Shown piece after piece: positions 11,730-23,090 of a DNA stretch of 64,000 nt (the stretch's first letter is position 1; the number at the start of each line of letters is the position of its first letter). The DNA comes from Siphonodentalium dalli (Eukaryota; Mollusca; Scaphopoda; Gadilida; Siphonodentaliidae), in assembly GCA_032622095.1 (NCBI GenBank), contig CP136066.1:171799164-171863163 (forward strand), given 5' to 3'. The translations under genes and the position numbers were made by a program. The notes under the pieces are model-generated. The model searched no databases, was not told where the DNA came from, and saw nothing but the letters and a program-made list of their open reading frames with translations.

Positions 11730-12572
11730 GTAAGCTATATTACAGATATATTAACATGGATGTGATTATGAGAGTGATGACGTGAACAAAATTCAACCAA
11801 ATTGTTTGTTGGGGTTCATATTTTTAACCACATGACCCTCACTATACTTGTTAGGGGTGTTCACATCATGAACTATACCATGAAATATAAACACAATCAA
11901 TTGCATGGGAATTTGATTGGACATTGCCTCAAATGATAAAAGAATATTCAATTGGTGGTGTTTAAAGTGGAGGATTAATGTAATATCTGCACATCAGATA
12001 AAATGTGTCTGTCGGTTAATGGGAAAAAGTTAATTCCAAAATCTATGCAAGTGAAAAGTGGATCCCATCGTTAAATACTTACCGGTACATGCCTGTGGGA
12101 TGAAGGAAAGTGTCAATATTTTCTAAACCAATCAACCAATCAATACCAAAAACTCTACAAGTGAAGGTTTGTCATCATCAACCTGCAGATAAAATATGAA
12201 CACAATGCAATAAAAAATACTTGAGTAATCATGTCATCTTCATTCAGAGTTAACCTGACATCTAGGGCCCAGGGAAGCTTTGACTCTGTGTCGACATCTG
12301 CAATTCGGGATCGATACCAAAATCGGCTCTCCGATTCGTATATATTATAGAATCGGCCCATTCTTTCCCATTTATGGGGACAAACAACTAAATTTGTTAT
12401 TTATGGAGCTCAATTGACAGGCCAGTTACCGCATTGTACCGTTTTCCCCATCTGGAGGTCTTGCCGGTGCCATGTATGATGTAATTTAGAGTTTGTACTA
12501 TTGTAGTTATGCGATTACGTCCAATTGAAGTTTTCCACATTTTCTCGAATGTCATAACATGTACATGTAATT

Positions 12573-12690
12573 ATGCCCATAATTATAATCAACAACGAAT
12601 AATGAATGAAAATGAATGTTAACACCTACATATGCCCATAATTATAATCAACACCGAATAATGAATGAAAATGAATGTTAACACCTACAT
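12573..12690. repeat. Tandem duplication, 59 bp x 2
   Basis: Two head-to-tail copies start with ATGCCCATAATTATAATCAA at 12573 and 12632. They differ by one base (ACAACG against ACACCG). It lies in the intron between the first two C48 core exons. Confidence 0.95.
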
Positions 12691-12884
12691 AAAAGTGAAC
12701 TATCTTATGCATCTCTGAGATAATTATCTCTCATGAAGGATATCTCAGAATTAAACATGTCAATAAAATTAGCTCTTGGACCATTTCTGACTCAGTCAGA
12801 CCAATTTACACCTATATTGGTTAGGCATAATCTAATTCGTATCTTGTATTTTTATGCTGACCAATGTATTATACTTAATTGCAG

Positions 12885-12973
12885 GTAGTAAAACCACAGC
12901 AAAGGAAAGTCACATATTTAAATCCCATGGGCGAACCAAATGACAAGATCGCCTTTTACAAGAAAAAAATTGT
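12885..12973 (+). CDS. C48 protease central exon (Asp/Asn position)
   Basis: The exon follows AATTGCAG| and ends at a consensus donor TTGT|GTGAGT, leaving phase 2. It reads VVKPQQRKVTYLNPMGEPND and then KIAFYKKKI. In C48 enzymes the segment after His-Trp ends in a short strand with the catalytic Asp (commonly YDS or LDP); here the equivalent string is YLNPMG, so Asn appears where Asp is usual. Some Ulp1 relatives tolerate Asn, but it may also lower activity. The phase-2 end joins each of the three downstream Cys exons, which begin with a single G before their first full codon. Confidence 0.8.
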
Positions 12974-13898
12974 GTGAGTTGCTATGAAGACTCATACTTA
13001 AAGGGTTGTGAATCTAAAAAATACAACTAATAGATATGGGGTAACATTCCCAATTGTGAACATAATGACCTATCACGTAACAGATAAGCCAATAAATATA
13101 TGAATAATACACGAACCGGTTATTACCAGCTATTTCAATGGTTTAATATCTGATGGTGTCAAATGACTATGACAAACATAAAACTCGAATTATGAGCCGC
13201 AGTTGATTATGTCCACAAATAATATGTAATCATGGTTGTCAGCATTGCGCACATGTGTAATAAATAATTAATGCACCATATGAAGATTTGAGATAAAGTA
13301 TGAGCATGAGAAGTTTACGCTTATAACATGGGTAAGAATATAACACTGATCGATACTCTTTTAACATAAACAAGTGTGCAGTGTGGAAGCATCAAGACAG
13401 CTTGCATTTAGTAGGTCTACACTTAGAATGAAAAACTTTGTAATGATGTGGCCTGCAGGGTGTGCGGAAAGATTTAGTTAGGCAAATAGTAGAATTCAAG
13501 ATGGCTGACTTTAAATAACTCACATAGCAACATAATATATACACCATGAGAATACCAACTAATTGCACATTTTAGTATCGACTAACATCGTATTCAAGCC
13601 ATAGATCTCCAACAATTGTGGTTGTATTATTAATTTTTGTTTATTTATTGTGTGATTGGAATGTGTGTGGCGGAAAAATAACTCATGCATCAAGAGTACC
13701 ACAGTGTGGCTAAATCTATCTGTTATCCCACAATATCTTACCAATTGAGGTAAGTTATCTAAAACTCAGGCAATCAAAACATTGACATTCCTCATTAAAA
13801 AAAAATGTCCAATTCAAACAAATACAGTATGACACACAGATAATATATAAAATTTCTATTTATGCAGATTTAAACATGTGATTGTATTATATCTACAG

Positions 13899-13998
13899 GC
13901 CAATAATGAATACTGTGTATGGAAGTGGATTCGCAATCGACACAAGGCCACATTCCAGACAAAATGATGGATATAGCTGCGGACTTTTTGTCATTAAT
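13899..13998 (+). CDS. C48 protease catalytic-Cys exon, copy A
   Basis: It follows CTACAG| and has 100 nt (one base plus 33 codons). It reads PIMNTVYGSGFAIDTRPHSR and then QNDGYSCGLFVIN. Q-N-D-x-x-S-C-G-x-F is the diagnostic C48 oxyanion Gln plus nucleophile Cys block, so the Gln, Cys and following Gly are intact. The 3' end reads AAT|GTGTAG, a weaker donor than in copy B (AAG|GTGACT), because the tandem-duplication breakpoint lies there. Whether copy A is ever spliced in cannot be told from sequence. Confidence 0.75.
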
Positions 13999-14425
13999 GT
14001 GTAGAATTCAAGATGGCTGACTTTAAATAACTCACATAGCAACATAATATATACACCATGAGAATACCAACTAATTGCACATTTTAGTATCGACTAACAT
14101 CGTATTCAAGCCATAGATCTCCAACAATTGTGGTTGTATTATTAATTTTTATGTTTATTTATTGTGTGATTGGAATGTGTGTGGCGGAAAAATAACTCAT
14201 GCATCAAGAGTACCACAGTGTGGCTAAATCTATCTGTTATCCCACAATATCTTACCAATTGAGGTTGATTTTGAGTAAAAGTTATCTAAAACTCAGGCAA
14301 TCAAAACATTGACATTCCTCATTAAAAACAAATGTCCAATTCAAACAAATACAGTATGACACACAGATAATATATAAAATTTCTATTTATGCAGATTTAA
14401 ACATGTGATTGTATTATATCTACAG

Positions 14426-14525
14426 GCCAATAATGAATACTGTGTATGGAAGTGGATTCGCAATCGACACAAGGCCACATTCCAGACAAAATGATGGATA
14501 TAGCTGCGGACTTTTTGTCATTAAG
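14426..14525 (+). CDS. C48 protease catalytic-Cys exon, copy B
   Basis: It has the same length and acceptor as copy A, and the best donor of the three (AAG|GTGACT). It reads RPHSRQNDGYSCGLFVIK with Gln, Cys and Gly intact. Phase 0 at the end leads to the exon at 18748, where FAD continues the usual C48 string VCKFAEY. This is the copy most likely to be used. Confidence 0.85.
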
Positions 14526-16268
14526 GTGACTATTCAATGCCGGTACAATTGTATATATGTCAACAATTTCTGTGTAACATTTGATGATAAGTTGGTGCTA
14601 GCCTTATCATCACCACATAGCCACTGAACCTACACAATAGTCAAAGACACCCTCTCACCTATTGTTAATCGATATATCTCTCCAGTGTTTTTAACTCTAG
14701 TGGAAAATGTGTGCCGTTGAGCTCGCTGTCACCTATCGTTACTTTAATTTCAACAGACCGTTTGCATTTCATCCGTTAAATATAACATGATATATTTTTA
14801 AACCAGTAGTTTGTGATGGTAGGATGCGTATGGGTGTGTTACAGTCTCTCATATGGTCTGAATCCATTGTTTCATATTTTATTGTTCATCCCATATTAAC
14901 ATATCAAACAAAACATATTTATAACACAATAATGTAGGATGAGCGAATAGGGATTGGAGCACAAGTTATAACAACTTAGGTGGAGCTCCTCTCCCCTGAA
15001 TCCATTGGGGACCATAATGAAAATAAATGGTCTTAGGACTGTTTTCTTATGCTATCTCCGATGTTTTTTGGTCATCTGTTAGTGCCAGACAACTCCTTTA
15101 CAGTTTCATACCCTGTATAAACGCAATACTCATGCTGAGCATTGGTCAACTGCGGTGGTGGTGATGTACCACATGGTAAAACACATCCTTCGCAGGTGAC
15201 CAATGTCCAGTAATAAATCAAATAATTGGATATTCTAATTTCTATATCTTTACAATGTGTTAATGTGTTACTTGTCACATGTATACAGGTTTAAATAAGT
15301 ATAAATAAATACATGGTAATCCCTGCTCATACACGAAACAAGGCGATTGTACAAAGGCCCATTATCACATAGAAGTGACTAAATATACAGCACAACTCAG
15401 AAAACTAGAAAATATCTCTTATCTCCTATTCTGTCTTCGGGCATGATAACCTAGAGCTGCTCGTAATATGTATATACATACGATGCATCACTCTTGTCGT
15501 ATCGATCTTGAAACGTTAATTATGCTATGCTTATTGTAAACTGATCGAGTGGGGGGTCAATGGTCAGGTCACAAACAAACAAACAGGTAGTAACAATTCA
15601 GTTCAACTGATGCGTGGACTGCCAATCAGTGACCCACTATTATGGATTACTGTTGGACAGTCTATGCCCCAGACGGCTGACAATGATAATAATAAGATAG
15701 TAAAATTTAAACAAAAACAAATCTAACTGGGAAAAGAACATTATGAAAAAGCAATAAAGACACCACCACATGTATATGACAAAGATGGGGAAATGGCTAA
15801 TATAAGCATCACACTTTCTGCCAAATCCCATTCTCTAAACATAATTGTCTTTATATATATTATACAACTCTGTTAATTAATATGCATGATTTAGAGAAAT
15901 AAATATGTTTACACCAAAAGGTTTTCTGCTTAAAAAACATTAGTGGGACCCTGACATAAGTTTCATTAACACAACATGCCCAAACACAATAGCTACAATA
16001 TTTAAATAAAAGCATCTGCTACATTTATCAGCTAGACTCTTCAACTAGCATTTAGCATTGTAGCCTATAAAAATTGAAAAATATTATTAATTATCTAACT
16101 TTGATGTCCTATCAGCAAAAAATCCAATTTAGAAAATCATTATCAAAACAGTGACATTCCTCATTTAAAAAAAAAGTCCAATTCAAACAAATACAGTATG
16201 ACACACATATAATATATAAAATTTCTATTTATGCAGATTTAAAACATGTGATTGTATTATATCTACAG

Positions 16269-16368
16269 GCCAATAATGAATACTGTGTATGGAATTGGAT
16301 TCGCAATCGACACAAGGCCACATTCCAGACAAAATGATGGATATAGCTGCAGACTTTTTGTCATTAAT
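16269..16368 (+). pseudogene. C48 protease catalytic-Cys exon, copy C (active-site Gly lost)
   Basis: The exon is of the same length, with substitutions VYGIGF and SCRLF. GGA to AGA changes the near-invariant Gly after the nucleophile Cys to Arg, which in C48 enzymes should disturb the oxyanion hole. The donor is AAT|GTGACT. It is probably a relaxed copy. Confidence 0.75.
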
Positions 16369-17429
16369 GTGACTTCAATGCCGGTATAATTGTATATATG
16401 TCAACAATTACTGTGTAACATTTGATGATAAGTTGGTGCTAGCCTTATCATCACCACATAGCCACTGAACCTACACACTAGTCAAAGACACCCTCTCACA
16501 TATTGTTAATCGATATATCTCTCCAGTGTTTTTAACTCTAGTGGAAAATGTGTGCCGTTGAGCTCGCTGTCACCTATCGTTACTTTAATTTCAACAGACC
16601 GTTTGCATTTCATCCGTTAAATATAACATAATATATTTTTAAACCAGTAGTTTGTGATGGTAGGATGCGTATGGGTGTGTTATAGTCTCTCATATGGTCT
16701 GAATCCATTGTTTCATATTTTATTGTTCATCCCATATTAACATATCAAACAAAACATATTTATAACACAATAATGTAGGATGAGCGAATAGGGATTGGAG
16801 CACAAGTTATAACAACTTAGGTGGAGCTCCTCTCCCCTGAATCCATTGGGGACCATAATGAAAATAAATGGTCTTAGGACTGTTTTCTTATGCTATCTCC
16901 GATGGTTTTGGTCATCTGTTAGTGCCAGACAACTCCTTTACAGTTTCATACCCTGTATAAACGCAATACACATGCTGAGCATTGGTCAACTGCGGTGGTG
17001 GTGATGTACCACATGGTACAACACATCCTTCCGCAGGTGACCAATGTCCAGTAATAAATCAAATAATTGGATATTCTAATTTCTATATCTTTACAATGTG
17101 TTAATGTGTTACTTGTCACATGTATGTTGTCTGTCTATACATGCAGGTTGTGCTACACAAATATGTGTCTTAAAGACCATTAAAATGTATCTTATCTTAA
17201 AAGGTTTTCTGCTTAAAAAAACATTAGTGGGACCCTGATATAAGTTTCATTAACACAACATACCCAAACACAATAGCTACAATATTTAAATAAAAGCATC
17301 TGCTACATTTATCAGCTAGACTCTTCAACTAGCATTGTAGCCTACAAAAATTGAAAAAATATTATTAATTATCTAACTTTGATGTCCTATCAGCAAAAAA
17401 TCCAATTTAGAAAATCATTATGTTCCTAG

Positions 17430-17562
17430 CATATCATTATACAATTATCGCATTGTTTCGAAGTTGACACGAGGAATTGTCAGCCCTTGGAAGTCAATAT
17501 TCACCTCGGCCGAATTCCTCGTGTCAACTAAGGAACAATGCGATAACTGTTTTATTATATGA
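17430..17562. repeat. Foldback hairpin, arms about 50 bp
   Basis: ATCGCATTGTTTCGAAGTTG at 17447 pairs with CAACTAAGGAACAATGCGAT ending at 17544; the arms extend inward through ACACGAGGAATT and outward through ATAT-rich sequence. The spacer is about 35 bp (CAGCCCTTGGAAGTC...). It lies directly 3' of the second tandem duplication. Confidence 0.85.
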
Positions 17563-17872
17563 AACTCACTTTGATTGGACAAGACGTTGAACGTCGCTGG
17601 GAAAATCTTATCTATTTTCAGGTCTGATAATAAGTTATGTTAACCCCTGAAGTATCTGACGTCACTCAGAACTGTTGTTAACCTGTTGTTTCATTAATGA
17701 GGTGAACATGATTAGATATCTCATTTTTTTTCGCTACATTTTATCATAGAAATTGTGGAAAGCAACTTATGACCATATAATAATATACTTTATTGTAGCT
17801 AGCAATGTGCTTTTAATTTTTTAATATTAAATAACACAGAATGTTGCAAGAGTGTTTCCCATTATATATCTA

Positions 17873-18422
17873 CACTAGCTGGTGGACCCGACTTCGCCCG
17901 GGCTGTTTCCCCTCTGCTTTTCGGCGAATTGCGCGATTTGACCTTGAATTGACCATTTTGAAGGTCAAGGTCAGTCAGGTCGGGGTCACGATTTGACCCG
18001 TCCAAACACTCCATGGACAGAAGTACCCGTCGAAATCTGTCCGATTTTACCTTGAATTGACCATTTTGAAGGTCAAGTTTGGATCACGATTTGACCTGTT
18101 CAAAACATTCCTCAGATAAAAGTAACCCTAAAAATATCAAATTTCCTCAAAATCCCTTCAAAATTCGCGATTTGACCTTGAATTGACAATTTTGAAGGTC
18201 AAGGTAAGGTCGGGGTAATGATTTGAGTTGTCCAAAAGCACCTCTAGGTTTCAAATTTCAACGAAATCCGTCCCGTTTTGACCTTGAATTGACCTATTTG
18301 AAGGTCAAGGTCAGATCGGGTGTCACGATTTGACCCGTCCAAAATTACCCCTAGGTCCGATCTAGCAGTTTTCCCGGCCATAGCTAACACACACACACAG
18401 ACAGAAGTCCCAAAATTTATAG
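17873..18422 (+). mobile_element. Dispersed element starting ACTAGCTGGTGGACCCG, with internal ~120-bp repeats
   Basis: It begins ACTAGCTGGTGGACCCGAC and ends TTTTCCCGGCCATAGCTAAC, then a CA-rich stretch and AGACAGAAGTCCCAAAAT. Inside are four degenerate copies of a block holding GACCTTGAATTGACC, TTTGAAGGTCAAGGTC and ACGATTTGACC (near 17938, 18052, 18173 and 18277). An inverted shorter copy lies at 20027-20233. The head-and-tail structure and the variable internal copy number suggest a non-autonomous element; I cannot assign the superfamily. Confidence 0.75.
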
Positions 18423-18747
18423 CAGATTACAAACACAATTTGCAAGTAAGCAGATAAAAGCTGCAAAAAAAAATTATGTGTGCACATGGCTACTAGTAGT
18501 CGAGACCACAAAGTGACTAATCTGTTTATACCCACAGTACCACTGCCCAATAAAATGTGCACACTATGCTTGAAGCATATATGGGATTTAGCAACTGACA
18601 AAAATGACATACGTTATATGAAAAGTTCCTAACATTGATTATCCAACTTGTGTCTGTTATATACAGACATGTTTACACATAACTGTTATTAGTTATCCCT
18701 AGTTCTGACTTCACTACATGCATCTGAAAATAATTTTCTCTTCCCAG

Positions 18748-18849
18748 TTTGCAGACATGATCATTATAACAAGGGGAAGCTGTTCTGCAAAAGATCGGAA
18801 ATTGAAGACAGCAGGCTAGACATAGCATTCATGCTGATTCAAGACACTG
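18748..18849 (+). CDS. C48 protease C-terminal exon, with a reading-frame break
   Basis: It lies between TTCCCAG| and ACTG|GTATGT. From the phase left by copy B it begins FADMIIITRG and stops at TAG 18817-18819. FA plus an acidic residue is what a C48 domain should have after CGLFVIK. However, the other frame, from about base 12 of the exon, reads DHYNKGKLFCKRSEIEDSRL then DIAFMLIQDT. That looks like the true C-terminal helices and leaves the phase that joins exactly to the PHD exon at 20285. The simplest explanation is a one-base indel near 18756-18759. Confidence 0.7.
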
Positions 18850-20284
18850 GTATGTTGATTGACTGAGAAACTTCCACCAGTACAATATTTTGTTTGTTTG
18901 TCAAGAATACGGCAGCTCAAATTGGAGAATGGATACTGTCAAACATTAGACAATAGCGCAATAAGGGATGCAGAAAGTTTAAATGCTAAGTCATGCCAGA
19001 GGTCAAAGCTGGATAAAAAGCCATATGAAATTGGAAATTAAATGGATAAAAAATGTTAGCTGTAATGTACACTAAAACAGTTATTGATGGGAGCAATGTT
19101 CAAATCTGATAGCTCCCATCTAGAAGTGATCCAGAACATGACTGTTGAATTTATAAACATTTATGCAATAAATTGGGGGAAAAAGTGATGGCCCATCTAG
19201 TGGAAACCATAAAGATCCATATGATGTTTGGTGGCAATAAGATGAGGGATCTGGCCTGTACAGTGTGCCAAGAGTAAAATATAACGGTGGCCATGATTTC
19301 GTAAAAAAGAAAAAACTCGTTCCGGGCTCTCAGTCATATATAGGTCACCCCGAAAATCCATATTTGGTGATGATCGGATGATAAATGTGACCTGTAAAGG
19401 AAATTGCTGATGCAAAAATGCACACAGTGTAACAGATGCCAACTACTTGTCAAGTTGACATAAAAATGCTAATAGACCATGGCACTTGAGATTCAATTTA
19501 ATGTGAAAACATGATTAGGTTTGTTTCAAATTAAAAAACAATGCCCATCCTTTAATTAGACCATATACATAATTTAAAATTTTACAACGGAGCACCATCC
19601 TTAGCTTTAGCTATTTGCCAGGCAATCAAGATACGGATGTATAATTAATTAAAATTCATTATATTAACACATGGTAAATCTACTATATACTTTTGGACTT
19701 CTGTTTGTCTGTTAGCTATGGCCGGGAAAACTGCAGGACAAAATCCCAGATGGAGTGTCATCGCACCGCTTCTGAGAACGTCAGAGCACTCATTCTCCAA
19801 CCCCCCACCATCACAATTGAACTTCATGGGTTAATCGCGTGATAGTTAAAGAGCGTTTGTATCCGCAGTGTTGTTGATAAAGAGCTTGTATGTGTCCAGA
19901 CATGAGCGCGTTGTGTCTGTGTACAGACATGAGCGTGTTGTCTATGTTCTTAAGGGTTCATGGGAATGGGGGAGAATTTCCGCCCGAGGTGACCTTCACA
20001 TTGAAACAGGTACCCACAAATGATGTAATATATATTTTGGGACTTCTGTCTGTTTGTTTGTTAGCTATGGCCGCGAAAACTGCTGGACAGATTTCAACGA
20101 AATTTGATACATACGAGAAATTTTGTCCGGGGAGTGTTTTGGGCCGGTCAAATAGTGACTCTGACCTGACCTTCACCGTCAATATTGTCAATTCAAGGTC
20201 AAAGCCCGGACGATGTCGGATCACCTGCTAGTATCATAAAATGAGACAATATCTCACTTTTGAACTTTTCTTGCTTCATTACAG
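18850..20284. other. Intron with dispersed element copies
   Basis: It holds a partial inverted copy of the ACTAGCTGGTG element tail at 19687-19750 (TTTTGGACTTCTGTTTGTCT, then TAGCTATGGCCGGGAAAA) and a longer inverted copy at 20027-20233. TAAAGAGCGTTTG at 19848 is a fragment of the AACGCTCTTT family. No exon was seen. Confidence 0.6.
20027..20233 (-). mobile_element. Inverted shorter copy of the ACTAGCTGGTG element
   Basis: Read on the minus strand it begins ACTAGCAGGTGATCCGACAT, then has one internal block (GACCTTGAATTGACAATATT), and ends with CGGCCATAGCTAAC and AGACAGAAGTCCCAAAA. It thus has one internal repeat where the copy at 17873 has four. The overlapping ORFs on both strands are by-products. 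Confidence 0.75.
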
Positions 20285-20358
20285 ATATCCAAGAACTACC
20301 CAATACCTGTACCTACTGTGGCATACAAAGCGATAACAGTGATGGCAAAGTTGAATGG
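20285..20358 (+). CDS. PHD finger, first half
   Basis: It follows CATTACAG| and ends TGG|GTATGT. With the base carried over from 18849 it reads DIQELPNTCTYCGIQSDNSD and GKVEW, giving the first zinc pair (C-T-Y-C) and the linker. It ends in phase 0 and joins EACKGC of the next exon. Confidence 0.8.
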
Positions 20359-20420
20359 GTATGTGTGATCTTATTGTACCCAATTTATACTCATTGATGA
20401 GTAGTTATCCAGGTTGTTAT

Positions 20421-20476
20421 GTTCAGATAAGTTCAACAAATGACCATAGGTCGCTTGTTGAACTTATCACCAGAAC
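20421..20476. repeat. Short foldback with centre GACCATAGGTCG
   Basis: GTTCAGATAAGTTCAACAA and its near complement flank the centre TGACCATAGGTCGC. The same central dodecamer GACCATAGGTCG sits at the middle of the palindrome at 48230-48296, although the arms differ. Confidence 0.75.
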
Positions 20477-21500
20477 ATTTCCTGCCAATAAATATGACTT
20501 AGGTAACTAAGGTACATCAAATGTAGGTGTATTTTCTCTCTTATAAATTGAATGAAAGTGACATTTTACCGCGTCTCAAAAACTGTGGTCATGTTCGATA
20601 CCGTCTTCTCTTGTGTCTACAAAGTTGTGGGACATAATAAGGAAGAAAAGTATGCGCACACCTTCCAGATTAAACATATCACATTTTAAAGCTATCAGAT
20701 AACCATGAGTTTACATTATTATCCAGACATCAATATAAAAAGCATATTGTCAGTTGAAAAAGGGCATAACTACATGTACAGGAAGACCAAATTTTTTACC
20801 AAACTTGTCTATTCTCATATAGGCCATGTATAAAATTTAAGAATTAATATGTGTAATATTATTGAGGTCATAATCAGGACAATAGGCCAATTTCCAATTG
20901 CAATGTTTATATATATATATGTCAATACAGTACATCAAATAAATATACTCACACTGTTACAAAAGTATTATTGCCCACGTCATTTGTGCGCTGCACTTGA
21001 TGCTGTTCAGAAACCAGCCTGGCAGTTTAAAATGGGAGACATCACTTCTCCCTATTTGAATGTTAAGGAAAAGTGAGCTAAAATTAAATTTACATCGTTA
21101 ATAACCCTTCCATGATCCAATAAGTGTATGTGCAATACGAGAGTTCATTTTATATCAAACCCCTGTTATGAAGAAGTACACCAATAGAATAAGTAAATAC
21201 ACTTTTGAATATTCTGTTGGAACATATGCATGTACATACTGGTATATGAGATAAGTCAAGTCCCCCCCCCCCCCCCCCCCCGAAAAAAATTTGGCACATT
21301 TCCGGGAGAATAAATATCTGAAGCCGTCCTCCTGGTTTGGTCATTTCTTTTCCGGAAAGTATGCAAGAAATTTAAGGTTATTGTGAAATAACCTTAATGG
21401 CTAAATATTAGACGACCAATGACTGTATATTATGCTTAAATTAGAGCCATATTGGCATTGATAAAGAGTACTTTGCAAAATGATATACAATTTATTACAG

Positions 21501-21620
21501 GAAGCATGCAAAGGCTGTGAAAGAGCTTTCCACTTAACATGCATACCGCCGGCAACCCGGGATGACCAGGTCCAGAAATTGGAAGAAACCTGGTTTTGTC
21601 AACATTGCCTTGACAATGAG
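21501..21620 (+). CDS. PHD finger, second half
   Basis: This 40-codon exon lies between TTATTACAG| and GAG|GTTAGT, phase 0 at both ends. It reads EACKGCERAFHLTCIPPATR, then a linker and TWFCQHCLDNE. Combined with 20285-20358 the ligands are C-x2-C, C-x2-C, H-x2-C, C-x2-C: a complete C4HC3 PHD finger. PHD fingers usually read histone H3 tails. The aromatic and hydrophobic positions before the last Cys pair (W-F-C) fit the family. Confidence 0.9.
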
Positions 21621-23078
21621 GTTAGTTTGAAGCTTTTACTAACTTGATGCGTTGTAGGCCAATAAGAACCATAACTCAGGTAGCAATAGGTGTAGGGAAT
21701 CCAAACTCAAACTTAACATTTATTTTCAGCATTCGAAATTAGGAAAAATGTCCCACGGCAAATTCAATGTTAGATTCCAAATGATTCCCACGGCATTTCT
21801 TAGTGCCATTATTGCATATGAGTAATTCAAATTTGAAAACAATTTGATTGATACTTTATTTTCATAATTATAATTGCATATTGAGAATACAGATAACTAA
21901 AAATAGTTATCATTCAGAAACCATCTGGGACGGACACAGCAGATTTCAGTAGACCCAGGGAGACTCCGAAATTTTTGTCAAGGGGACAATAAAGTTAGTT
22001 TAACAGTCCATAGTAACTCAAAAAAATGTAAAATACCAATTCTTAACTATAATTTGAAAGCACACACCCACCCGAGGGCCAAGGGAGTGATTGAACTGTG
22101 ATCAGGAATGTACAGCTGGCTGGCCAAATAAAACAAGGGGTATGCATCTAAGATGCTTTTGTCGAGTTTTTTGGCAGTCAAACCAAACTTCTGCCAATAA
22201 GGTGCACAACTCCGGGGAAAAAGTTGGACGGTGGTATATTAATGCATTAGACCTATATACCAAATATAAATTGAATCCGTTAATATTTCATCGAGTCATC
22301 GCGCCAACGGTGATAAAATTGCTAAAAATAGACAAACTAACCCATAACTCCGCGAAAAAATTTGGACAAATCTGGTTTTCGACCTCGTCCGAGATATGGT
22401 TGCAAAAGTCTCATATACCATTGTCGAAATTTGTTAATATTTGCATGAGTTATCGCGCTAACAGTGAAAAACTAAAAACAAAAGTCATCAAAGATGTAAA
22501 AAAATTCGGACTTTACCCATTTTCTACAGGCAGATAGTAAATAGTCATTGGGAGCAACTCACACACCAAATTTTTTTCTAATCCATTCGCAAATGTCAAA
22601 GTTATAAGGCATTCTTTAGGTCCGTCCGCCCGCCAACCGTCCCTCATCAAACCATAAGTCAAAAAAACCATAATCAAAAAAACAAATATATTTACGAAAA
22701 CATAACTACAATGAACATCCAGACAACAAAGTTTTTTTTAGTTCAACATTCAGTGCATGGGAAGTTTACATTGACTATTTAACGACTGAGATCATATTTC
22801 CTTATATAATTGTTCACTTCCTACCCTGGAGACTGTTTATGAGCTAATTTAGATAAACTTTTTCAATGATCTTACCCAATAAGACTTTTTAACCCGTTAG
22901 CAGTGCTGACATCTGTAGTAAGGATACAAATTACATGTATACGGCCTTTTGTTACTTAATTATAAGAAACAGCTAAGATAAGTTTGTCTCTTGACCAAAA
23001 CTATGCATAATTTAATCAATTATTTTCCAATTTTATTTTGGCCATTAACTAGTTTGTTGTTTTCTTTTTTATCTACAG
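21621..23078. other. Last intron
   Basis: No coding evidence. An open frame of 148 codons at 22091-22537 lies in degenerate, widely spaced repeats of the type CATAACTCCG...AATTTGGAC and is not treated as a gene. A 20-C homopolymer lies just upstream of the PHD exon, at 21262-21281. Confidence 0.55.
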
Positions 23079-23090
23079 GTGGACTCATAA
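23079..23090 (+). CDS. Terminal exon of the PHD gene (Val-Asp-Ser-stop)
   Basis: A strong polypyrimidine tract and acceptor (TTTCTTTTTTATCTACAG|) are followed in phase 0 by GTG GAC TCA TAA. This closes the frame left by LDNE at 21620. ATTAAA at about 23177 is a possible polyadenylation signal. The tiny exon is supported only by phase and a good acceptor. Confidence 0.6.
   Translation: MDS

Larger units (their letters stand above)
13490..14525. repeat. Tandem duplication of the Cys-exon segment, period 512-527 bp
   Basis: TAGAATTCAAGATGGCTGAC at 13490 recurs at 14002 and the two copies run in parallel to the end of the Cys exon. The second has about 15 extra bases near 14262. The first copy joins the second directly after GTCATTAATGTG, so the duplication breakpoint is at the exon's 3' splice region. 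Confidence 0.95.
14300..17420. repeat. Second, larger tandem duplication (offset 1842, then 1285 bp)
   Basis: 14300-15285 recurs at 16142-17127, including the Cys exon; 15917-16140 recurs at about 17202-17420. Between these blocks the second copy lacks about 560 bp of the first and instead has about 75 bp ending in TATCTTATCTTA, which looks like the simple-repeat tail of a short retroelement insertion. The result is three copies of the Cys exon in 2.5 kb. Confidence 0.9.

Noticed and set aside
19890-20231. Overlapping 113- and 88-codon ORFs on opposite strands
   Set aside because: They cover the inverted ACTAGCTGGTG element copy and have no protein-like features.
22091-22537. 148-codon plus-strand ORF
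   Set aside because: It lies within degenerate CATAACTCCG/AATTTGGAC repeats, has no recognisable domain, and sits in the last intron of the C48/PHD gene without splice support.
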